From assembly GCA_023262965.1 (NCBI GenBank), contig JALQXX010000006.1:1-56718 (forward strand): a stretch of 56,718 bases of DNA, in the 5' to 3' direction. The notes under the pieces are model-generated. The model was not told where the DNA came from and searched no databases. It saw nothing but the letters and a program-made list of their open reading frames with translations. The translations under genes were made by a program, and so were the position numbers. The stretch is from Candidatus Marinamargulisbacteria bacterium. Lineage in GTDB: Bacteria; Margulisbacteria; Marinamargulisbacteria; UBA817. This document shows, piece after piece, positions 27,681 to 36,790 of the stretch; position 1 is the stretch's first letter, and every line of letters starts with the position of its first letter.

Positions 27681-28070
27681 TTACAGCAACAACACCCCTA
27701 AGAATGCAAAGAAAAACCCAACGGCATACACCCCAACCGCCCCCAACCATAACATCCAGCTTACGGTACGAAGCCGAGAACAGGCCTTAGCCTTAAGCGG
27801 ATCTGCGGGGCAGGGGGCGTAGCGCCCCCGCCATTGCAGCCAGCCGGCCAGTATCAGTAGCACACCCGCAACGCTAAAAATCACGGGTTTATACCGAGAT
27901 ATACCGGTAATCCATGGGGCTATTCCAATCAATCCGGCCAGTGAGGCCCCCATCCCCAAGGTAACCAGCAGGGCGGGCAAGGCACAGCACATCAATGTCC
28001 CCATCGATGTAAATAAGGTTAATGATGGCAGAATAATCTGCCGCCAACCGGAGGGGCGTTCAGTTGCCAT
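27681..28070 (-). CDS. MerT-like small membrane transporter
   Basis: 129 aa with three to four hydrophobic helices. The first helix carries an adjacent cysteine pair (MCCALPALL), the metal-accepting site of the mercuric transporter MerT family, and a further Cys pair follows the third helix. The ATG at 28070 makes an 11-base overlap with the heavy-metal-domain gene upstream. A longer start at 28106 is possible. No merA or merR is nearby, so the substrate need not be mercury. Confidence 0.8.
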   Translation of the reverse strand: MATERPSGWRQIILPSLTLFTSMGTLMCCALPALLVTLGMGASLAGLIGIAPWITGISRYKPVIFSVAGVLLILAGWLQWRGRYAPCPADPLKAKACSRLRTVSWMLWLGAVGVYAVGFFFAFLGVLLL

Positions 28071-28431
28071 GTTCAATTTCGGTAACGTTGTACCCAGAAT
28101 CCGCAATCAATGAAATGATGGTATCGTCATCCAAACGCATGTTGTCCTTAAAATAAACCGTAATGATTTTTTCATCCAAATCCACCGCAATCGACGCCAC
28201 CGCATCTTGTTTACGAAACACTTTTTCCAGAGCGCGGGCACAAAAATCACACACCAAGCCGTTGACATGCACATAAACGGTTTCGCCATCGGTCAGCGCA
28301 TCCATGTCGGTATCTGCCGCTGTTGCTTCCGTCACCAGTGGCGTGGATAGGGGGGCGGGTTCCTTGGCTAAAGCCATCAGTGGGGTTAAAAGCAGCCATA
28401 ATGCTAATAGAAGTAATGTTGGTTTGTTCAT
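28060..28431 (-). CDS. periplasmic heavy-metal-associated (HMA) domain protein, MerP-like
   Basis: 123 aa. A cleavable signal peptide (hydrophobic Leu-rich segment ending ALA) is followed by an acidic Thr/Ala spacer and an HMA domain (about 50-120) with the metal-binding GLVCDFC motif. CxxC with Asp-Phe is unlike the usual MTC..C. It probably hands a soft metal to the MerT-like protein encoded next. An SD-like AAGGAGAC precedes the ATG. Confidence 0.85.
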   Translation of the reverse strand: MNKPTLLLLALWLLLTPLMALAKEPAPLSTPLVTEATAADTDMDALTDGETVYVHVNGLVCDFCARALEKVFRKQDAVASIAVDLDEKIITVYFKDNMRLDDDTIISLIADSGYNVTEIEHGN

Positions 28432-28455
28432 TTGTAAGTCTCCTTGTTGATAATA

Positions 28456-29148
28456 CTATAATCGAATAATGCTATTGACGAGTACGTCACCATCGGGTGT
28501 TAGCCCGCATTCCAGCAAGTAGCCCGACTTAAATACGCGAATAAGGGGGGTTAGTTTCGGTGGGGCATGTGAATCATAATGAACCGTGACCATAAGCCAT
28601 GTGTGCCAATCGCCATACGATCCCAAGTAGGGTGCAATACCCAAACGGGTATCGTGTTCAACATGAAGGGTCGCGCCAATAGTATCCAAACGATTGTCAT
28701 AACTGGCAAAATAACGGCGTGTTTCCCAATCAACGGCAATTCCCGAAAAACCCGATACGCGGGGATTCCTCTGGGCCATAACACCCAGGCCGCTTTTTAG
28801 GTAAATATTGGCTTGAGAATGGCGAGTGTTCCACCGTTTGACCAAATAATTGAGCTGCGCCCCCTGCCAGGATGGCATAGTGCGGCTGTACATACCAATG
28901 TACCCAATCGAATAATACGCGGTGGGCGAGTAATGAATATGAAGGCTGTGATTGACGTTATTTTTTTGCATGATGGTCCAGCCACCGGGGTACGATACCG
29001 GGCGACTGATCGCCCGATGGGGCATGCCGAATAGCAGCGCACAAACAATACTGGCGTAAAATACCATCGAACTATGAGTGCATGAAGGTGCCGTTGATTT
29101 ATGGGACGGTGCCACGGCTTCATCACTACGGTTAGTACAAGCACTCAT
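28456..29148 (-). CDS. exported protein of unknown function, possibly a beta-barrel
   Basis: 230 aa if started at the ATG at 29148, which a predicted -10 box (TATAGT) supports. An internal ATG at 29067 gives a shorter protein starting at the hydrophobic segment MVFYASIVCALLFGM, a probable signal sequence. The remainder is rich in Tyr, Trp, Gly and alternating polar/hydrophobic residues, as in small outer-membrane barrels. I do not recognise a family. It is the first gene of a module with the HMA and MerT-like proteins and may be the outer-membrane part of the same metal pathway. Confidence 0.6.
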   Translation of the reverse strand: MSACTNRSDEAVAPSHKSTAPSCTHSSMVFYASIVCALLFGMPHRAISRPVSYPGGWTIMQKNNVNHSLHIHYSPTAYYSIGYIGMYSRTMPSWQGAQLNYLVKRWNTRHSQANIYLKSGLGVMAQRNPRVSGFSGIAVDWETRRYFASYDNRLDTIGATLHVEHDTRLGIAPYLGSYGDWHTWLMVTVHYDSHAPPKLTPLIRVFKSGYLLECGLTPDGDVLVNSIIRL

Positions 29149-29154
29149 ATAATG

Positions 29155-29183
29155 ACTATATCATACGCATTTCGCCCTGGCGA
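29155..29183 (-). promoter_or_regulatory. predicted promoter of the metal-transport module
   Basis: Minus-strand TCGCCA (29183-29178), 17-base spacer, TATAGT (29160-29155). The -10 box ends 6 bases before the ATG at 29148. Confidence 0.45.
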
Positions 29184-29234
29184 TGTATAATCCATCACGA
29201 TAGGTATCACACGGTCACGTATATAAAAAAGTGA

Positions 29235-29263
29235 TTGATGAATTCGTGATTAAATCGTAGTAT
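29235..29263 (+). promoter_or_regulatory. predicted promoter of def operon
   Basis: TTGATG (29235-29240), 17-base spacer, TAGTAT (29258-29263). The def ATG is 10 bases downstream. Confidence 0.55.
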
Positions 29264-29273
29264 TACATACAGT

Positions 29274-29801
29274 ATGACGCGTATCTGTCAACTTGGTCAT
29301 CCGGTTTTACGAACGATAGCGGCTCCGGTTATCGAGCCGATTGACAATTCGGTATGGCGGTTGGTTCGAGATATGCATCGTGTATTACTCGATGAAAAAG
29401 GCATTGGCATTGCGGCCCCCCAAATTGGGGTCAGTAAGCAGGTGTTTATTGTGGCCCCCAATCAAGTGGTGAATCCACCCTACACATCCTTAGATACAGG
29501 TTTGGTTGTTATCAATCCCACCATATCGGCGTTGACCGATACCGTTACCCACGAATGGGAAGGCTGTTTAAGTATTCCGGGTATTCGGGGCTATATTCCC
29601 CGGCGCTGCCACATTTTGGTGGAATACACCACGCTTAACGGGGAGCGTGTATCCGAAACATATACCGATTTTACGGCACGCATTTTCTTGCATGAATACG
29701 ATCATTTGATGGGGCTTGTGTTTTTGGATCGTGTTGAATCCATTAAAACCGATGTCATCACCGATCAATTTTACGATGAATTAATGGCGGACTCGGAATG
29801 A
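29274..29801 (+). CDS. def: peptide deformylase
   Basis: Removes the formyl group from nascent proteins, 175 aa. The three family motifs are present: [16 protein letters not shown] and HEYDHL (metal His residues). It is first in an operon with dcd and an exonuclease, joined by ATGA overlaps. fmt, the opposing formylation gene, is elsewhere in the window. Confidence 0.96.
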   Translation: MTRICQLGHPVLRTIAAPVIEPIDNSVWRLVRDMHRVLLDEKGIGIAAPQIGVSKQVFIVAPNQVVNPPYTSLDTGLVVINPTISALTDTVTHEWEGCLSIPGIRGYIPRRCHILVEYTTLNGERVSETYTDFTARIFLHEYDHLMGLVFLDRVESIKTDVITDQFYDELMADSE

Positions 29802-30349
29802 TTTTATCGGACAGCACCATTCGCTCGCTATTGGATGAGGGGGTACTTCGTGTGGACCCCTTAGCGGATCATCAAATTCAGCCGGCATCGGTGGATTGCA
29901 CCTTAGGCAGGCATTTTTTAAAGATCGACGATTCGCAGCGAACGCATTTGGATTTGGATCAGCCCATTCCGTACAGGGATATCGAGGCGGATACGATTGT
30001 TATTCCCCCCCAATCCTTTTTGTTGGCAACCACCAATGAGTACATTGCGCTACCCAATCATGTAACGGCCTTTGTCGAAGGTCGCAGTTCGATTGGCCGC
30101 ATGGGATTATTCATTCAAAATGCCGGATGGGTGGATGCGGGGTTTGAAGGTCGCATTACCTTGGAATTATTCAATGCCAATTCATTGCCCATTGAGCTCC
30201 GTGCGGGGCGTCGCATATGTCAATTGGTGTTCTGTTTAATGGATTGTCCCAGCAATAAACCGTATCGGGGCAAATATTATAAGCAAATTCAATCAGTGGG
30301 CAGCCGTATTTCAGACGATACCGAAAACAAACCCGGCGTTCATTCATGA
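29798..30349 (+). CDS. dcd: dCTP deaminase
   Basis: Deaminates dCTP to dUTP for dTTP supply, 183 aa. Signature EGRSSIGR and the catalytic-Glu segment [16 protein letters not shown] are present. The start overlaps def and the stop overlaps the exonuclease gene. Whether it is mono- or bifunctional (dCTP deaminase/dUTPase) is not decided by what I can see. Confidence 0.94.
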   Translation: MILSDSTIRSLLDEGVLRVDPLADHQIQPASVDCTLGRHFLKIDDSQRTHLDLDQPIPYRDIEADTIVIPPQSFLLATTNEYIALPNHVTAFVEGRSSIGRMGLFIQNAGWVDAGFEGRITLELFNANSLPIELRAGRRICQLVFCLMDCPSNKPYRGKYYKQIQSVGSRISDDTENKPGVHS

Positions 30350-31281
30350 TTCCAGTGGGGAATTGCCCGTCCTGCCATGGGTTTCGAACCATTGGTTTAG
30401 AAAAAAATACGGTTGCCTGTGCTCAGTGTGATTGGGCGTTCGAGGTGTTATGCCCGTATTGCAGTGTCGGTCGATTGCAGCCCCAGGGATCCGATCATCA
30501 GTGTACCCATTGTTCGCGCGGTGTTTTGGCTAAAACATTGGCGTATATTATCGCGAATAAGGTATTCATTAATCGGGATACGCGATGTGTGTTTTGCGGG
30601 GGACCTACCGTGGAGAAACCCGAGGCAAATATTACCCCACGCTGTTTTGATCATCCTGTCTGTGGCAATCAAGGCGGTTTATTTGATTCCGGTATTCGTC
30701 AGCCCAAACGGGTCTTTTTAGACTTTGAGACCACGGGCTTGGAAGTGGGGACCCATTCCATCATTGAAATTGGCGCCTGTAAGGTCGATGAAGATGGGGC
30801 GGAATCGTTTTTTCAGGAGCTGGTTAAGCCGGCCCAACCCATTCATTCACATATTACCAAAATTACCGGCATTACCAATGATATGGTTCAACATGCCCCT
30901 GCATTGCGGGATGTATTAACGCAATTTTTGGTCTTTAGTGAAGGGGCCTCTTTGGTGGCCCATAATGCGCAGTTTGATATACCATGGCTGGTCACATCCT
31001 TGGTGCGATTTGATATACACGTCCCCTTTCGTGAACTGGTATGTACCTTAAAATGGGCAAAAACCATTGAGATAGGCAAGCGATCCCTAGGTGCCTTAAG
31101 CAAAAAATACAACATTGGGCACGAAAATGCCCACCGTGCGCTAGCCGATGCGGTGGTTACCAAAGAATTGTTTGCTATTTATGAACGGGATTGTTCCACC
31201 GTTCCCACCGAATCCATGGAACGTTATATGGAACTATCTCAAAAAATTGTTCAGCAAAACCCGTCGTTTATTCAGAATTAG
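30346..31281 (+). CDS. zinc-ribbon DEDDh 3'-5' exonuclease (DnaQ-like)
   Basis: 311 aa. Residues 1-115 hold several paired cysteines: CPSC...CAQC, CPYC...CTHC, CVFC with later Cys residues, consistent with two or three zinc ribbons. Residues about 122-285 form a DnaQ/epsilon-type exonuclease with DFETTG (ExoI), HNAQFD (ExoII) and HRALADA (ExoIII, DEDDh). The N-terminal zinc module is unusual for this family. The gene is coupled to def and dcd. It could proofread, trim RNA or act in repair. The sequence does not decide. Confidence 0.88.
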   Translation: MIPVGNCPSCHGFRTIGLEKNTVACAQCDWAFEVLCPYCSVGRLQPQGSDHQCTHCSRGVLAKTLAYIIANKVFINRDTRCVFCGGPTVEKPEANITPRCFDHPVCGNQGGLFDSGIRQPKRVFLDFETTGLEVGTHSIIEIGACKVDEDGAESFFQELVKPAQPIHSHITKITGITNDMVQHAPALRDVLTQFLVFSEGASLVAHNAQFDIPWLVTSLVRFDIHVPFRELVCTLKWAKTIEIGKRSLGALSKKYNIGHENAHRALADAVVTKELFAIYERDCSTVPTESMERYMELSQKIVQQNPSFIQN

Positions 31282-31301
31282 CGATACATGCGGGTATACC
31301 A

Positions 31302-31330
31302 TTGCAATCCCATTTTTTTTGGATTAGACT
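31302..31330 (+). promoter_or_regulatory. predicted promoter upstream of the small membrane protein gene
   Basis: TTGCAA (31302-31307), 17-base spacer, TAGACT (31325-31330). The ATG lies 7 bases downstream. Confidence 0.5.
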
Positions 31331-31337
31331 TTGTACC

Positions 31338-31685
31338 ATGCTACAGGTAGATACCGATCATCATGACGACCCCTGTTTTTTTAAAAAAATACCCGCGTTA
31401 TTTTTAACAGTACTGTTTAGTATTTTAATATTTTGCAATAATTTAGGGGTATCGCTGGACTTTATTCACGCCCATCCCATTTCAGAAACCATCGAAATGG
31501 TGCCTGAATGCAGTAATGAAAATGAGGCGGGAGCATCATCATTTATGGCATATGTTGCCACACCATCTTCCGAGATGGGGGGTGTTGCATGGCAGTTGGC
31601 TTGGTTAATCCATGAGGGCACTCAAACCGTATCGGCCCATGAAACCGATGGGCAGGGACAACGCGCTCCCCCTATGTCCGCCTAA
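31338..31685 (+). CDS. small single-pass membrane or secreted protein, unknown
   Basis: 115 aa. A charged His/Asp-rich N-terminus is followed by one hydrophobic segment (IPALFLTVLFSILIFC, about residues 18-33) and a polar, acidic C-terminal part. I do not recognise it. The ATG at 31338 is chosen because the predicted promoter would start transcription there. It lies 50 bases before the SulP transporter gene and may be transcribed with it. Confidence 0.5.
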   Translation: MLQVDTDHHDDPCFFKKIPALFLTVLFSILIFCNNLGVSLDFIHAHPISETIEMVPECSNENEAGASSFMAYVATPSSEMGGVAWQLAWLIHEGTQTVSAHETDGQGQRAPPMSA

Positions 31686-31735
31686 ACACCATCTGTAGCC
31701 AATGAATGGCTATATACTATTTTACAGGAGTTTTT

Positions 31736-33415
31736 ATGTTTAAGAATGTGTTTGCGCATGTTAAGCGGGACGCATTGGCCGGTATTATAACCGGTTCAAT
31801 GGCGGTTCCATTATCGGTGGGGATTTGTTTAATGTCGGATTACCCGATTATGACGGGGCTTTATACGGTGATCTTTGCCTGTATGGTTAGTTTTATCACA
31901 TCCCAGGTACGTCCCGGCAACTTTGTAGGAACACCCGGTGTTGCAGCGGGGCTAGCCCCGGCATTGGCCTTGGGAATTGCCACATTTGGCATTGATAATA
32001 TGCCCTTTATTATTATGATAACGGCTATTTTTCAAATGATTGTGTGGTTTTTTAAATGGGAGCGTCATATTTTGGCGATTGTGCCACACTATTTGGTAGA
32101 AGGTTTGTTGGCCGGGGTTGGATTGAAAATCGCTGTTAAATTCATTCCTTTTTTATACGATACGCAGCATGCCATAACCCATCAGGCGATTATTCGAGTG
32201 AGTACGATTTTAAGCCTATCGGTGGTGTCGTTTTTGGGGTTCATTTGGCTATACAATCGGTATAAAAAAACCATGCCGGCGATCCCGTATTTGGTGATTA
32301 TGGGGGCGGGTATTGCCTTGAGCTTCGTCATGGACTTTCCGATGGTTCATTTGGACAGTGTGCCCTTCATGTTGCGATGGCCGTTACCAACCGTACCGTT
32401 GTTTGATAGCGTATCGTCAGTCATTGTGTTTATAAAAATGCTGGGGTTTGCCCTTATGTTGGGTACAATTGATGTGATTGAGCAAGTTATGAGCAATGTG
32501 GCTATCGAAAAGCTGGATCCATTGGGCCGAAAATGCGATTCCAACAATAGTTTGTTGTGCATATGGATGGCAAATTTAGGGGCCACATTTTTTGGAGGGA
32601 TGACCAATTTGGATGGGCTAGCAAAAAGTACAACCAATGCGGTTGCCGGTGCCGTTACCAAACTTTCCAATCTATTTACAGCCGGTGTGTTGCTAATCGT
32701 TGTCCTGATTCCCAGTGCCTTGGACCATTTTCCCAAATACGCGCTGGGTATTATTATGGTCTATTCGGGGTGGAAAATGATCGCAAATCTACAGCACGTC
32801 AAAGGGAATGGCCGTTACGCCATGGTACTGGCCGTTACCTGCGGGTTATTGGTATTTAAATTGGGTATTTTTGAAGGATTACTGATTGTGTTGGTTATGC
32901 ATGGATTATTGCAGTATGTATTTGCAAGGAATCAAAGTGCCAAAACCACGCATGATCTTGATCAATTTACAGACGATTATCGTGCGCACACCCCCCCAGT
33001 CGCCTTACCAGAGCAGTCTTTTTTGCACGAATGGGTGAATGCCATCAATACCGGTTCGTTGGATACCTTATGTCAGATGTATGATGCGTCATCGGTATTT
33101 ACGCCGGCGTTTTCATCCACCGTTTGTCATGGGTCGGCTGATATTTTAAAATACTACACGGTTCTTTTGTCCAAAAAAAATCTATTTATTAAGTTATTTG
33201 ATTGGTCATCCGATCAATTGGATGCTGTGACCGTGTATACGGGGCAATTTGGGATTGGTTGGGTGGATAATGAGCGGGATGTTACCCATGTGTTGCGGTT
33301 TTCAATGACGGTGCATCACACTAAAATTATTACACAACATACCAGTTTATTACCCATTGGCTATTGTTCCATTTCGGAATGGGAGACCAATGAGCCGGAT
33401 AATTTTGTATTTTAA
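31736..33415 (+). CDS. SulP-family anion transporter with C-terminal NTF2/SnoaL-like domain
   Basis: 559 aa. Residues 1-400 have the SulP/SLC26 layout of 10-14 hydrophobic segments: an N-terminal RDALAGIITGSMAVPLSVG, GLYTVIFA, a central FFGGMTNLDGLAKSTTNAVAGA region, and a late PKYALGIIMVYSGWKM. Where SulP proteins normally carry a STAS domain, this one has, from about residue 428, a 110-residue NTF2/SnoaL-like domain (HEWVNAINTGSLDTLCQMY..., ending IITQHTSLLP). Anion specificity (sulfate, bicarbonate or other) is not resolvable. The ATG follows CAGGAG by 5 bases. Confidence 0.85.
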   Translation: MFKNVFAHVKRDALAGIITGSMAVPLSVGICLMSDYPIMTGLYTVIFACMVSFITSQVRPGNFVGTPGVAAGLAPALALGIATFGIDNMPFIIMITAIFQMIVWFFKWERHILAIVPHYLVEGLLAGVGLKIAVKFIPFLYDTQHAITHQAIIRVSTILSLSVVSFLGFIWLYNRYKKTMPAIPYLVIMGAGIALSFVMDFPMVHLDSVPFMLRWPLPTVPLFDSVSSVIVFIKMLGFALMLGTIDVIEQVMSNVAIEKLDPLGRKCDSNNSLLCIWMANLGATFFGGMTNLDGLAKSTTNAVAGAVTKLSNLFTAGVLLIVVLIPSALDHFPKYALGIIMVYSGWKMIANLQHVKGNGRYAMVLAVTCGLLVFKLGIFEGLLIVLVMHGLLQYVFARNQSAKTTHDLDQFTDDYRAHTPPVALPEQSFLHEWVNAINTGSLDTLCQMYDASSVFTPAFSSTVCHGSADILKYYTVLLSKKNLFIKLFDWSSDQLDAVTVYTGQFGIGWVDNERDVTHVLRFSMTVHHTKIITQHTSLLPIGYCSISEWETNEPDNFVF

Positions 33416-33424
33416 GGCGATCTA

Positions 33425-33454
33425 TTTACACATATAGCCCTTATTTTTTACCAT
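33425..33454 (+). promoter_or_regulatory. predicted promoter of the radical-SAM-like gene
   Basis: TTTACA (33425-33430), 18-base spacer, TACCAT (33449-33454). The ATG at 33463 is 8 bases downstream. Confidence 0.45.
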
Positions 33455-33462
33455 AAGTGGAG

Positions 33463-34146
33463 ATGATTCATGTAAGCGCATTCAGTCAACATCATATTTA
33501 TCTGACATCCACCTGTCCCTATGCCTGTTTTGAATGTGCGCATTCAACCGGTGAATCCACCCCCCAAGCCGCTTTTGCGGCCATAAAGGCCCATGATGTG
33601 GTGAATGTATATGGCGGAGGGACCTATACGGTCCCTCAAATTCGCCCCATTATTCGGCATTGCCGGTCTAAGAACGCTGCTGTACGATTGTGGGGCAGCC
33701 ATGCGTTATGCGATCTGCCCCCCGGTGTCATGGCCGCCATCCAATCCCTGATGATTTGGTGCCCCAGTCCCGATCCACAGCAATTCGACTATATTATGGG
33801 GTCCCCCCAATTTCATCGGTTTTTGGTCGCGATTAAGGCCGCCAAAGCCCCCATTGATTTGGTGCATTGGGTGAGGCCGCTGACCATTGAATCGTTGCCC
33901 TTATTTCAAAGCTTGTGTGAATCCCTGCATGTCAATGGGCTGATACTGTATCATGTGCATGAATTCACTAAAGAAGAAAGGCGTTATATTACGCGGTTTA
34001 AGCGTGTGCCGGGCATGCGTGTGCTTCGTCAATCCAGACGTGCCCATAAAGCCTGCTTGGCGGTGCCAACAGCCATCCAATCCCTTGCTTTCGAATACAA
34101 TGACTGGCGACACCGTATTCGAAAGCGGCGGCTAGGCCAACCCTAA
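33463..34146 (+). CDS. minimal radical-SAM-like protein
   Basis: 227 aa. Near the N-terminus STCPYACFEC gives the CxxxCxxC spacing of radical-SAM cluster sites, followed by NVYGGG, which fits the GGE-type SAM-binding strand. The rest alternates strand/helix segments typical of a partial TIM barrel, with His/Trp-rich stretches. At this length it would be a small family member. Substrate is unknown. The start could also be GTG at 33457. It converges with serC, sharing 4 bases at the stops. Confidence 0.6.
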   Translation: MIHVSAFSQHHIYLTSTCPYACFECAHSTGESTPQAAFAAIKAHDVVNVYGGGTYTVPQIRPIIRHCRSKNAAVRLWGSHALCDLPPGVMAAIQSLMIWCPSPDPQQFDYIMGSPQFHRFLVAIKAAKAPIDLVHWVRPLTIESLPLFQSLCESLHVNGLILYHVHEFTKEERRYITRFKRVPGMRVLRQSRRAHKACLAVPTAIQSLAFEYNDWRHRIRKRRLGQP

Positions 34147-35231
34147 TGGGCGTGAGAGGGCACAAATTCGGTTATAAATTTAGCAAATCGGGTGCAATTA
34201 TCCAATGATTGGGCATTATAAATTGAGGCGCGAAGCCCACCCACACTGCGATGCCCCTTGAGTCCATCAAAGCCGGCTTTTTTGGCTGTGGCTATAAATG
34301 CGGATTCAACCGATTCGTCATGATCCACGTGGCGAAATACAACATTCATCAGGGATCGATCCGTGGATGGAATTGGGCAATAAAACACCGGGCTGCTATC
34401 AATCGCATCGTATAAACAGTCGGCTTTTTTTCGATTGGTCTCGGCTTGAACCGATAACCCGCCGTTGGCCAGCAACTGTTTAAATACCAATCCGGCGATA
34501 TAGATGGCAAACGTAGGCGGGGTGTTGTAAAGGGATTCCGCTGCCGCATGGGATTGATAATTGAGTATGGTGGGGATGGTGGATGGGCACCGGTCGAGTA
34601 AATCGTTTCGAATAATAACAATGGTTAATCCCGCAGGGCCAATATTTTTTTGAGCACCAGCAAAAATAACCCCAAAATCACGAACCGTTAACGGACGACA
34701 CAATATATCCGACGACATATCCACAACCAATGGTGATGGGGGGTTCGGAAAATGATGGAATTGGGTTCCAAATAGGGTGTTATTGGAGCACATATAGGTG
34801 TAGGCAGCGGTCGCATCAAAGTCTATTCCCTCAAAAGAGGGTAACGACAGATGTTTTTGGGATTCATTGCTGGCAACAATGCGATGGGAATACCCTTTTT
34901 TAAGCTCATCAATGGCTTTTTTTGTCCACACCCCACTATGAATAACATCCACCGAACGATTATTGGCCAGGTTCATGGGCAAGAGCGCAAATTGTTGAGA
35001 GGCGCCGCCTTGCAGAAACAATACCGTATAATCTGATGGAATTGCCAACAAAGTCCGTAAATCCGCCAATGCCTCGCTATGAATACGATCATAGGCCTCG
35101 GATCGATGCGACATTTCCATAACGGACATCCCAACCCCTTTATAATTGAATAAATTATTTTGAGCCTCCATCAAAACCGATTCGGGAAGTACCGCTGGGC
35201 CCGCACTAAAATTGACCAAACGATGCGTCAT
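34143..35231 (-). CDS. serC: phosphoserine aminotransferase
   Basis: PLP enzyme for serine (and pyridoxal phosphate) synthesis, 362 aa. The N-terminal NFSAGPAVLPESV, GVSVMEMSHRS-type segment, FAGAQKNIGPAGL with PLP Lys, and C-terminal GHRSVGGLRASIYN are diagnostic. It directly follows the cyclophilin gene on the minus strand (stop and start abut). pdxH, which also concerns PLP, lies 5 kb away. Confidence 0.96.
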   Translation of the reverse strand: MTHRLVNFSAGPAVLPESVLMEAQNNLFNYKGVGMSVMEMSHRSEAYDRIHSEALADLRTLLAIPSDYTVLFLQGGASQQFALLPMNLANNRSVDVIHSGVWTKKAIDELKKGYSHRIVASNESQKHLSLPSFEGIDFDATAAYTYMCSNNTLFGTQFHHFPNPPSPLVVDMSSDILCRPLTVRDFGVIFAGAQKNIGPAGLTIVIIRNDLLDRCPSTIPTILNYQSHAAAESLYNTPPTFAIYIAGLVFKQLLANGGLSVQAETNRKKADCLYDAIDSSPVFYCPIPSTDRSLMNVVFRHVDHDESVESAFIATAKKAGFDGLKGHRSVGGLRASIYNAQSLDNCTRFAKFITEFVPSHAH

Positions 35232-35744
35232 TTACAGCTCTCGGGCATCCAAAACACGATTCCATTCGGCAATGGTATCGGCCATGGTCTCTAAAATAGC
35301 CGTATCCCCTGTAATGTTAATCGAAATAATACGATCATTTTGTTCAATCATATTAACAATGGCCTGATCATCACCCGATACAACCTCACCAAAAATACTG
35401 TGCTTATTGTCTAACCACGGGGTGGGGACGTGTGTTATAAAAAACTGGCTGCCATTTGTTTTAGGGCCCGCATTGGCCATGGACAATACGCCGGGTTTAT
35501 CATGGCGCAATGTTGGATTAAATTCATCCGCAAATTGATAGCCCGGACCGCCGGATCCGGTGCCAAAGGGGCAACCCGCTTGAATCATAAAATCATTAAT
35601 AACGCGATGAAATACCAAGCCATTGTAAAATTTTCGGTTAGCCAAATGAACGAAATTGGCGACCGTTAAAGGCGTTTTATCGGGAAATAAATGGAGGTTA
35701 ATGGGACCTTTGTTGGTGGTAATGGTTGCCTTTAGTGTTGTCAT
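35232..35744 (-). CDS. ppi: peptidyl-prolyl cis-trans isomerase, cyclophilin type
   Basis: 170-aa cyclophilin. [13 protein letters not shown] with active-site Arg, the [18 protein letters not shown] core and [11 protein letters not shown] are present. It has no signal peptide, so it is cytoplasmic. It is first gene of a two-gene operon with serC. Confidence 0.95.
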   Translation of the reverse strand: MTTLKATITTNKGPINLHLFPDKTPLTVANFVHLANRKFYNGLVFHRVINDFMIQAGCPFGTGSGGPGYQFADEFNPTLRHDKPGVLSMANAGPKTNGSQFFITHVPTPWLDNKHSIFGEVVSGDDQAIVNMIEQNDRIISINITGDTAILETMADTIAEWNRVLDAREL

Positions 35745-35753
35745 AATACTGTG

Positions 35754-35782
35754 ACTATGCCATAAATATGGCGGTAATTCAA
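35754..35782 (-). promoter_or_regulatory. predicted promoter of ppi-serC
   Basis: Minus-strand TTGAAT (35782-35777), 17-base spacer, CATAGT (35759-35754). The -10 box ends 9 bases before the ATG at 35744. Confidence 0.4.
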
Positions 35783-35833
35783 TACGATAATACCTAGATA
35801 AGCATTTTATTCTTTGATACCCTAGGGAATAGT

Positions 35834-36790
35834 ATGAAATCAGTAGCGATTATTGGTGCGGGTATTGCGGGTTCGGTATGTGCGTATTGGTGTCGCCACT
35901 ATGGGCATTCGGTTACGCTATTTGATAAAAGTCGTGGTCCGGGTGGGCGTGCCTCAACCCGGCGATGGTCCGATGCGTACGGCATTGATATGGGGGTCCC
36001 CTATATTGTATCCGATGACATACCGGCCGACGTGCGGCCCTTTTTGAATGCGGCAATCACAGCGGGGAGTGCGTGTCCCTGGCGTATGATTCAGCATAAT
36101 AATGGCCAAATCATGGGTATTGACACCATTATTGGAAGCCCCAAAATGAGTCAATTGGTTCGTTTTTTTGTGAATGATGTGCCCATGGTGACCCAATATC
36201 GGGTTACCCAAATACAGTCCCAAAAGGGGAAATGGGTCGTAGCGGCAGGAGATGATTGGTATTCGGATCGCTTTGATCAGGTGGTGTTGGCCATACCCGC
36301 TCCTCAGATCCCCGACATTCAAGGGGTTCCGGATACGATTCGATCCCAGGCCCAGCAAATGGCCTGGTCGGCGGTGAATACGGTGCTGTTGCAAACCAAT
36401 CGTCCCGTATGGTCCGGGGACTATGATGAGGATGTGTGGCAGGGGGATGTCATTCAAACCGTCATAGCCGACTACAAAAAGCCCAATCGATGGCAGGGGG
36501 GCTACACATATGCGATCCACTCCACCTATAAGTGGGCCACTCAATCGTTTGACACCGATCATCCCGACACCATCACGGCCACCCTCTTGGCGGGTATACG
36601 CGATCGGTACGCGGTGACAGAAGCCGATTGTGTGGCCCATCACGTGCATCGATGGAAGTATGCCCAGGTGCTGGGCAACAATGACTATGTTACAGCGGCT
36701 CCCGGCGGGGTATATGCTTGTTGGGGCATGCAGGGCACATTTTGCGGATCGCTAATGGCGGGGTATTACGCAGCTCAGGAAATCGCATAA
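35834..36790 (+). CDS. renalase-like FAD-dependent oxidoreductase
   Basis: 318 aa. The N-terminal FAD site [12 protein letters not shown] is followed by [15 protein letters not shown], typical of bacterial renalase-like NAD(P)/FAD proteins. A C-terminal [20 protein letters not shown] closes the FAD fold. Bacterial renalases oxidise isomeric NAD(P)H by-products, and I infer a similar repair role. Its stop overlaps the next gene as TAATG, implying coupled expression with an acyltransferase domain protein. Confidence 0.8.
   Translation: MKSVAIIGAGIAGSVCAYWCRHYGHSVTLFDKSRGPGGRASTRRWSDAYGIDMGVPYIVSDDIPADVRPFLNAAITAGSACPWRMIQHNNGQIMGIDTIIGSPKMSQLVRFFVNDVPMVTQYRVTQIQSQKGKWVVAAGDDWYSDRFDQVVLAIPAPQIPDIQGVPDTIRSQAQQMAWSAVNTVLLQTNRPVWSGDYDEDVWQGDVIQTVIADYKKPNRWQGGYTYAIHSTYKWATQSFDTDHPDTITATLLAGIRDRYAVTEADCVAHHVHRWKYAQVLGNNDYVTAAPGGVYACWGMQGTFCGSLMAGYYAAQEIA

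Noticed and set aside
28060-28431. Mercury-resistance operon
   Set aside because: There is no merA reductase or merR regulator, and the metal motif is not MerP-type, so mercury specificity is not supported.
35954-36649. 231-codon open frame on the minus strand
   Set aside because: It is fully antisense to the renalase-like gene, with a composition that mirrors it and no family signature.
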